Below, in pieces: positions 6,758 through 11,412 of a stretch of DNA of 11,412 nt (its first letter is position 1; the number at the start of each line of letters is the position of its first letter). Source of the DNA: OCS116 cluster bacterium (GTDB taxonomy: Bacteria; Pseudomonadota; Alphaproteobacteria; Rhizobiales; OSC116). A model generated the notes under the pieces. The model was not told the origin of the DNA, ran no database searches, and saw only the letters and a list, made by a program, of their open reading frames with translations. The stretch lies in assembly GCA_002402005.2 (NCBI GenBank), contig NVUS02000072.1:1-11412 (forward strand), given 5' to 3'. The translations under genes and the position numbers were made by a program.

Positions 6758-6822
6758 AACAATTTTAATTATCAATAAACACTAATTAGCAATCTTAAAT
6801 TTCATTATTGAGCTTAGTAAAA

Positions 6823-6861
6823 TATTTGTTCCATTGCAAAACACAAAAATCCCTGTATCAT
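6823..6861 (+). promoter_or_regulatory. Predicted iclR promoter overlapping a degenerate operator
   Basis: A plausible -35 TTGCAA (6834-6839) and -10 TATCAT (6856-6861), 16 bp apart, precede the regulator gene. The -35 overlaps CCATTGCAAAACA, which aligns with GCATTGCGAAACA of the livK site with the same ATT spacer; only the right half is well conserved. Binding here would block the promoter, consistent with autorepression, usual for IclR regulators. Confidence 0.4.
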
Positions 6862-6898
6862 TGTTAAAACTATTTCCCTCCATTTTAGAGAGCTTCAA

Positions 6899-7696
6899 AT
6901 GCACAAAGTCGTTGATAGTCCCCGAATAAAAAGCGAAGTAAAAGATCGAAAATTTGTCGAGGCGTTAGCGCGCGGTTTAGATGTCTTACGTGCTTTTGGC
7001 CAACGTGGTGGCGTATTAGGCAATCAGGAAATAGCAGCGATAACTAATTTACCAAAACCAACAGTCTCACGGCTAACATATACATTAACTCAATTGGGTT
7101 ACCTCAATTATTCAAAACGACTTGAAAAATACGAACTTGGTTCCAGTGTTCTAGCATTGGGATACGCATACACCTCGAATTTACGTATTCGCCAGATCGC
7201 GCAGCCCTACATGGTTGAAATGGCTAAAGAACACTCAGTTTCTATTGGTTTAGCGACCAGAGAAGGCCTCTCAATGATCTTTGTGGAATACTGCCGAGGA
7301 GAAGGAGTTCAATCCTTACGAGTCGATGTCGGCAGCAGACTTCCTATGGCCTCCAGCGCAATTGGTCGGGCTTTTTTGGCGGGCTTAGACGAACAGGAGA
7401 GATCCGTATACATCCCCTTACTTAAAAAATTATACACAGAAGATGAGTGGCCTAAGATTGAGAAAGGCATAGAAAAAGCCGTCATAGATTATGCCCAAAA
7501 AGGACATACTGAATCTTTTGGCGAATGGGACCGAAATGTGAACACAGTTTCAGTACCTATGAAACTTGCTGATGAGAATATTGTTTCATTAAGTTGCGGC
7601 GGGCCTTCCTACATGTTGTCACCTGAAAAGCTTCGCGAAGAGCTAGGCCCCAGACTCATTCATGTTGCCCGTGATGTTATGAGCAGTAACATTTAG
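6899..7696 (+). CDS. IclR-family transcriptional regulator
   Basis: A 265-residue regulator with the two IclR domains. Residues about 17-80 form the winged helix-turn-helix, opening with FVEALARGLDVLRAF and having NQEIAAITNLPKPTVSRLTYTL as helix-turn-helix with the recognition helix near 52-65. Residues about 95-262 are the ligand-binding domain, with VDVGSRLPMASSAIGRAFLA (142-161) and the family-typical VSVPM and SLSCGGPS stretches near 218-237. AGAGAG lies six bases before the ATG. It is divergent from the liv operon and convergent with the ligase, and related dyads lie in front of livK, the ligase, the thiolase and itself, so it probably controls the whole locus. IclR proteins act as repressors or activators in response to small organic acids or CoA esters; the effector is unknown. 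Confidence 0.93.
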   Translation: MHKVVDSPRIKSEVKDRKFVEALARGLDVLRAFGQRGGVLGNQEIAAITNLPKPTVSRLTYTLTQLGYLNYSKRLEKYELGSSVLALGYAYTSNLRIRQIAQPYMVEMAKEHSVSIGLATREGLSMIFVEYCRGEGVQSLRVDVGSRLPMASSAIGRAFLAGLDEQERSVYIPLLKKLYTEDEWPKIEKGIEKAVIDYAQKGHTESFGEWDRNVNTVSVPMKLADENIVSLSCGGPSYMLSPEKLREELGPRLIHVARDVMSSNI

Positions 7697-7730
7697 AAAT
7701 AACAATTTTAAAAATCGAATCCGACTTGAA

Positions 7731-7761
7731 TTCGGCGCAAATAAGACTAATTAACGCCGAA
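7731..7761. terminator. Weak stem-loop between convergent iclR and ligase genes
   Basis: TTCGGCG (7731-7737) pairs with CGCCGAA (7755-7761) across a 17-nt AT-rich loop, in the 94-bp gap between two convergent genes. It may serve both directions, but neither side has a T-tract and the loop is large, so the call is tentative. Confidence 0.35.
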
Positions 7762-7790
7762 CAAATCTACCAATATACTGTTCACTTGCC

Positions 7791-9365
7791 CTAAACCAAC
7801 AGTTTGGCACGGGCTTTAAGTTCATTTTTTAATATTTTACCCGTAGAACTCGCTGGCAATACATGCAAAATAATAATCCGTGAAGGTCTCTTGTACGCTG
7901 TAAGAAGCGTTTTACAATATGCTTTTAATTCGTCTTCACTTAAAATCGTGCCTTCTTGCACCTGCACATAAGCGATGACATCTTCATCACCGTCAATTGG
8001 AACGCCAACAACGGCTGACTGAATGATATTTTCATGTGCGTTTAAAACGGCTTCAACCTCTGCAGGATAAACATTGAACCCTGATCTAACGATCATCTCC
8101 TTTGTACGTCCAACAATGTCTACATTTCCATATTCATCCTGTGAAGCAAGGTCTTGTGTATTGAACCACCCCGCATCGTTAAGAACTTCTTTTGTAGCCT
8201 CAGGTTTGCGAAAATAACCTTTCATGACATTTGGACCTTTGACCCATAGCTCTCCTATCTCACCCTGATCTACTTGTGATCCATTTTCTCTGACCAGTTT
8301 TATTTCAACCCCAGGTATAGGCCTTGCGACCGAACAATTATTAAGATTCTCATTGAATCGTGCCTGACACACTGTCGGGCTCGTTTCAGTCAATCCATAT
8401 CCATTGTGCAAGGGTAATTTAAAAAAATTCTCGGTTACATCTTTTGTTTCTTTATCTAATGACGCGCCACCAACTGACATATAGCGTAAGCTTAGATCCT
8501 TAGCATTTATATTTTCTGCTTTTAAACGCTGGATTAATGCTGAATACATCGGCGGCACGCCTTGCAGAACAGTCATTTTTTCGTTTACGAGTATATTTAA
8601 GCACTTCTGAGGGTTAAAGCGAGGTTCCAGATAAATAGTGGAGCCAGCAAATAAGCTACCTAAACAAGTCGACGCTAACCCGAATATATGAGAGATAGGT
8701 AGGACAGCATAGACTTTGTCTTTAATATTGAGACCGCGTAATGCTCCAGAAACGGTCGCGATAAAGGCAATATTGCCATGCGTCAACATAACACCTTTTG
8801 GATGTCCCGTCGTGCCGGATGTATAAATCATCACACAAACTTGATCTTTTCCTTCTTTAGAAACCGCATGCGCTTCTGGCCGCGCGCCCAATCTAGCTTT
8901 ATATGAGAAGCTACCAAGGAGAGGGTCAAGAGCATCCTTGGCTCCGTGATGCTTGCCATAGGCTTTTGCTTCTGGCGAAACCCCACTCATAAATAGCAAA
9001 TGGCTAGGGTCGCAATCTTCATAAATCCTATCGAGTTCATCTATAGACATTCGCGCATTAATCATAGCGATCCAGATATTAAGATCACTCGCAGCAATTA
9101 AGAATGCCACCGCAGTGCAACAATTTTCAAGAATCATCATCACTCGATCGCCTTCATGAACTTCATGGTCGAACAAATGTTTTTTTGCCGCTAAAATTGC
9201 CTTTCCAAGTTGACTATATGTCCATGATCGTCCCTCTTCCATAAGTACAGTTTTATCAGGATGCTTTTCGATCAGTTCCCAAATCCTATTGCCTATTCTA
9301 TCTGGAATCTCGTTTAAAAGTTCATGAGCTGGTCGCCCCATAACTATTTCATCGCCACCGATCAT
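7791..9365 (-). CDS. AMP-forming acyl-CoA ligase (class I adenylate-forming)
   Basis: An ATP-dependent acid:CoA ligase that adenylates a carboxylate and transfers it to CoA. The ATG at 9363-9365 gives 524 residues, the usual size for fatty-acid, 4-coumarate or benzoate CoA ligases. AAAGAGA lies upstream, and a longer in-frame start near 9482 would include the predicted promoter and operator. Motifs in order: the phosphate loop YTSGTTGHPKG (181-191), GYGLTETSP (322-330), NTQDL with D405, the hinge GRTKEMIVRSGFNVYPAEVE (419-438), and the acyl-activating Lys K510 in ASSTGKI. The usual TGD reads TQD, a tolerated change. All catalytic parts are present. The acid cannot be identified; the context points to the same compound imported by the liv-type transporter. 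The gene is divergent from the thiolase. Confidence 0.92.
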   Translation of the reverse strand: MIGGDEIVMGRPAHELLNEIPDRIGNRIWELIEKHPDKTVLMEEGRSWTYSQLGKAILAAKKHLFDHEVHEGDRVMMILENCCTAVAFLIAASDLNIWIAMINARMSIDELDRIYEDCDPSHLLFMSGVSPEAKAYGKHHGAKDALDPLLGSFSYKARLGARPEAHAVSKEGKDQVCVMIYTSGTTGHPKGVMLTHGNIAFIATVSGALRGLNIKDKVYAVLPISHIFGLASTCLGSLFAGSTIYLEPRFNPQKCLNILVNEKMTVLQGVPPMYSALIQRLKAENINAKDLSLRYMSVGGASLDKETKDVTENFFKLPLHNGYGLTETSPTVCQARFNENLNNCSVARPIPGVEIKLVRENGSQVDQGEIGELWVKGPNVMKGYFRKPEATKEVLNDAGWFNTQDLASQDEYGNVDIVGRTKEMIVRSGFNVYPAEVEAVLNAHENIIQSAVVGVPIDGDEDVIAYVQVQEGTILSEDELKAYCKTLLTAYKRPSRIIILHVLPASSTGKILKNELKARAKLLV

Positions 9366-9429
9366 CAAATTCTCTTTCAGTCTATTATAATTAAAAGCAC
9401 ACAGATCCAAAAATGGACACTCTAAAAAT

Positions 9430-9459
9430 AGTATAAACACCAGCAGAGCAATATGTAAA
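9430..9459 (-). promoter_or_regulatory. Predicted acyl-CoA ligase promoter
   Basis: The minus strand has TTTACA (9459-9454) and TATACT (9435-9430), 18 bp apart, giving a leader of about 58 nt to the ATG at 9365. The operator-like dyad at 9466-9488 ends six bases upstream of the -35. Confidence 0.6.
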
Positions 9460-9465
9460 TGAAAA

Positions 9466-9488
9466 TTAATTTTGCACAGCAAAATTAA
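9466..9488. promoter_or_regulatory. Perfect dyad operator upstream of the ligase
   Basis: Arms TTAATTTTGC and GCAAAATTAA, ten bases each and exactly complementary, are separated by ACA. It is the best copy of the motif shared with 6735-6757 and 9619-9641, and is the most likely binding site of the IclR regulator. The distance from its centre to the ligase -10 (42 bp) nearly equals that at livK (43 bp). Confidence 0.65.
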
Positions 9489-9560
9489 ATATTAAACTTA
9501 AATCAATTTTATTAGATAAATTACATATATTTACATAATTGGAGGTATTTACCTTAATTT

Positions 9561-9577
9561 TTGAAATAAAATTTCAA
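9561..9577. promoter_or_regulatory. AT-rich dyad in the ligase-thiolase intergenic region
   Basis: TTGAAAT and ATTTCAA, exact complements, are separated by AAA. It lies 84 bp upstream of the thiolase start, and just before it AGGTA-TT-TACCT (9543-9554) is another short dyad. It lacks the GC core of the other sites and may bind a different protein or be chance in AT-rich DNA. Confidence 0.3.
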
Positions 9578-9585
9578 TATCGAGC

Positions 9586-9613
9586 TTGCTTTTTCAAATT
9601 TAATATTTATCAT
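9586..9613 (+). promoter_or_regulatory. Possible thiolase operon promoter
   Basis: TTGCTT (9586-9591) and TATCAT (9608-9613), 16 bp apart, are the best hexamer pair upstream of the thiolase. Transcription would begin near 9620, inside the operator at 9619-9641. Both hexamers are imperfect. Confidence 0.35.
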
Positions 9614-9618
9614 GAAAC

Positions 9619-9641
9619 TTAATTTCGCAGAGCAAAACATA
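9619..9641. promoter_or_regulatory. Candidate IclR operator upstream of the thiolase
   Basis: TTAATTTCGC-AGA-GCAAAACATA matches the perfect dyad at 9466-9488 at all but two of its first 19 bases, counting the spacer. It is centred 32 bp upstream of the thiolase ATG, close to the predicted transcription start, a repressor-like position. Confidence 0.6.
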
Positions 9642-9661
9642 ATACGTTAATGGAGATTATC

Positions 9662-10864
9662 ATGTCTAATGCCTATATTTTTGATGGCGGTCGTTCAGCT
9701 TTTGGTCGCTACGGTGGCGCCCTGTCTTCAATAAGACCAGATGATCTACTCGCCCATGTTATCAAAATAGTTACACAACGTAGTGGTTTTTCACTTAATG
9801 ATTACGAAGATATAATTGCTGGATGCACAAACCAAGCTGGCGAGGACAGCCGTAATGTTGCACGGTTTGCCGGTTTATTAGCTGGCCTTCCAATAGAAAC
9901 AGGCGGAATTACCGTCAATAGGCTTTGTGGGTCTAGCCTTGCTGCCACACTTGATGCAGCGCGTTGTGCAAAAACCAATGAGGGCGATCTATTTATCGCC
10001 TGTGGTGTTGAAGTCATGAGCCGCGCGCCTCTAGTGATCTCAAAATCAACAACTGCCTTTGACCGCAACCAAGCCATTGCAGATTCGACAATGGGCGCAA
10101 GGTTTAGCAACCCTCGTCACCTTGAATCGTTTGGGGCGCACTCTATGCCAGAAACCGCCGATAACATCGCTTCAGACCTAAACATCACACGGGCAGAAAG
10201 CGACCTCTTTGCGGCAGCATCTCAAGAAAAGTATGAAAAAGCAAAAAATGATGGTTTCTTTAAAGGCGAGATCATCCCGATTATAGTCTCGCAGGGAAGA
10301 AAAAGACCTGCCTTAACGGTTGATGCAGATGAACATCCGCGTCCACAGACTAATATTGAAACTCTGCAAAAACTAAAACCACTTTTTGCAGACGGTGTTG
10401 TGACTGCGGGCAATGCATCAGGTATTAATGATGGGGCCTCTGTCCTAATTATCGGAAATGATAAACTTGCTGAAAAACGCGGTATTAAACCACGGGCGCG
10501 CATTCTAGCGGGCGCCATCGCTGGGGTTGACCCGCGAGTTATGGGGTTAGGCCCAGTGCCAGCAACACAAAAAGCATTGGAACGTGCGGGGCTGACATTA
10601 AATGATATGGACGTTATGGAATTCAACGAAGCTTTTGCGACCCAAGCCCTTGGATGTCTCAAACAACTCGGAATTTCTTATAATGACTCTCGCGTAAACC
10701 CAAATGGTGGCGCGATCGCAATCGGCCATCCACTTGGAGCAAGTGGCGCACGTATTATAATGGGTACACTCAGAGAGTTAGAAAGAACTGGCGGGCGTTA
10801 TGGCCTTGCCACTATGTGTATTGGAATTGGCCAAGGCATCGCCACTGTTATTGAACGCGTTTAA
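9662..10864 (+). CDS. Thiolase, PcaF-like acetyl-CoA acyltransferase
   Basis: A degradative thiolase that cleaves a 3-oxoacyl-CoA with CoA to acetyl-CoA and a shortened acyl-CoA. I use the ATG at 9662 (400 residues) because GGAG lies six bases upstream; the ATG twelve bases earlier overlaps that Shine-Dalgarno. The nucleophile is C89 in NRLCGSS, the catalytic His is H356 in GHPLGASG, and the second Cys is C386 in MCIGIGQG. NEAFA, near 320-325, completes the active site. CTNQAGEDSRNVARFAGLLAGLP, EVMSRAP and SMPETADNIA strongly recall 3-oxoadipyl-CoA thiolases (PcaF/PaaJ), which hints at a dicarboxylyl or aromatic-derived substrate, but subfamily assignment by eye is not proof. It is followed after 14 bp by the FadJ-like gene, clearly one operon. 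Confidence 0.92.
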   Translation: MSNAYIFDGGRSAFGRYGGALSSIRPDDLLAHVIKIVTQRSGFSLNDYEDIIAGCTNQAGEDSRNVARFAGLLAGLPIETGGITVNRLCGSSLAATLDAARCAKTNEGDLFIACGVEVMSRAPLVISKSTTAFDRNQAIADSTMGARFSNPRHLESFGAHSMPETADNIASDLNITRAESDLFAAASQEKYEKAKNDGFFKGEIIPIIVSQGRKRPALTVDADEHPRPQTNIETLQKLKPLFADGVVTAGNASGINDGASVLIIGNDKLAEKRGIKPRARILAGAIAGVDPRVMGLGPVPATQKALERAGLTLNDMDVMEFNEAFATQALGCLKQLGISYNDSRVNPNGGAIAIGHPLGASGARIIMGTLRELERTGGRYGLATMCIGIGQGIATVIERV

Positions 10865-10878
10865 AGAAAGGCATAAAC

Positions 10879-11412
10879 ATGCAAACAGTCACTTATGAAT
10901 TGAACGAAGATATCGGCGTTATCCGCATCAACAATCCTCCTGTAAATGCATTATCTCAAAATGTTCGCAGCGGTTTATTGCAATGCCTTGAGATTGCTCA
11001 AAACGACGCTTCAAAAGCGATTATAGTTTATTGTGAAGGGCGCACTTTCATTGCAGGAGCAGAAATATCTGAATTTGATAAACCACCTCTCCTTCCTACT
11101 TTACCCGAAGTATTGGCTATGTTTGAAAAGTCAAACAAGCTCGTCATCGCCGCCATTCATGGTAGTGCGCTTGGGGGCGGGTTTGAAACCGCACTTGCCT
11201 GCCATTATAGGTGTGCAGTTAAAACCGCAAAAGTCGGTTTTCCCGAAGTTAAGCTGGGCCTCATACCTGGCGCGGGAGGCACACAAAGAACACCTAGATT
11301 GTGTGGAGTTGAAGCAGCCCTAAACTTAATGACCAATGGCGCACCCATTTCGGCACTAAAAGCGTTTGATCTTGGCCTTATCGATAAAATCATTGAAAAT
11401 GAAAACCTGCTA
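10879..11412 (+). CDS. FadJ-like enoyl-CoA hydratase/3-hydroxyacyl-CoA dehydrogenase, N-terminal part
   Basis: The first 178 codons, in frame to the right edge. This is a crotonase domain: the oxyanion loop is GRTFIAGAEISEF (54-66), the second is HGSALGGGFE (94-103), and both catalytic glutamates, E103 and E123 (FPEVKLGLIPGAGGTQR), are present, so it should hydrate enoyl-CoA. The opening NNPPVNALSQNVRSGL and ALACHYR are typical of the roughly 700-residue alphaproteobacterial FadJ-like proteins that carry a 3-hydroxyacyl-CoA dehydrogenase behind the crotonase domain. The dehydrogenase lies outside the window, so a stand-alone hydratase cannot be excluded. AAAGAAAGG precedes the ATG. With the thiolase it completes the hydration, oxidation and thiolysis steps of a beta-oxidation cycle. 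Confidence 0.85.
   Translation, partial: MQTVTYELNEDIGVIRINNPPVNALSQNVRSGLLQCLEIAQNDASKAIIVYCEGRTFIAGAEISEFDKPPLLPTLPEVLAMFEKSNKLVIAAIHGSALGGGFETALACHYRCAVKTAKVGFPEVKLGLIPGAGGTQRTPRLCGVEAALNLMTNGAPISALKAFDLGLIDKIIENENLL

Noticed and set aside
9366..9482. Longer, hydrophobic N-terminus for the acyl-CoA ligase
   Set aside because: This stretch contains the predicted promoter and part of the dyad operator, and family members do not have such an extension; the start at 9365 has an adequate ribosome-binding site and gives the normal length.
9802..10662. Open frames antisense to the thiolase
   Set aside because: They lie wholly opposite a well-conserved gene, have no recognisable domains, and reflect its codon pattern.
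11033..11393. Open frames overlapping the crotonase gene in other frames
   Set aside because: The crotonase frame shows all expected motifs; these are shadows.
1..11412. CRISPR array, tRNA or rRNA genes, riboswitch
   Set aside because: No regularly spaced repeats, cloverleaf sequences or rRNA-like stretches were seen on either strand.

Overview
The window looks like a chromosomal segment of an AT-rich Gram-negative proteobacterium. A livKHMGF-type transport operon with a signal-peptide binding protein, an IclR regulator, a PcaF-like thiolase and a FadJ-like multifunctional protein are together most typical of Alphaproteobacteria. The class assignment is an inference; no rRNA or tRNA is present to confirm it.

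Layout. Positions 1-1366 hold the 5' part of an IS66-family element on the minus strand: tnpA broken by a nonsense codon and a frameshift, tnpB intact, tnpC open but leaving the window. It appears to have inserted into an IS110-family element, whose transposase remnant (1363-1845) is interrupted by a stop and lacks its 3' half. Upstream of that remnant lies a structured non-coding segment (1863-1977) that fits the position of an IS110 bridge RNA, next to a perfect 30-bp palindrome (1981-2010). Positions 2119-6608 carry a complete branched-chain-amino-acid-type (HAAT) ABC transporter operon on the minus strand, in the order livK-livH-livM-livG-livF, with overlapping genes from livH onward. A divergent IclR-family regulator follows (6899-7696), then a convergent AMP-forming acyl-CoA ligase (7791-9365). 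Divergent from the ligase are a PcaF-like thiolase (9662-10864) and, 14 bp behind it, the crotonase domain of a FadJ-like enoyl-CoA hydratase/3-hydroxyacyl-CoA dehydrogenase (10879 to the right edge).

How it works together (inference). The binding protein and ABC transporter import a carboxylate, the ligase makes it a CoA thioester, the FadJ-like protein and thiolase shorten it by beta-oxidation, and the IclR protein senses it or its CoA ester. The main support for one regulatory unit is a shared dyad motif, AATTYYGC-N3-GCRAAA-like, found upstream of livK, the ligase and the thiolase, with a degenerate copy upstream of iclR. At livK and the ligase the site lies just upstream of the predicted -35; at the thiolase it lies close to the predicted start of transcription. 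The substrate cannot be named from sequence alone.
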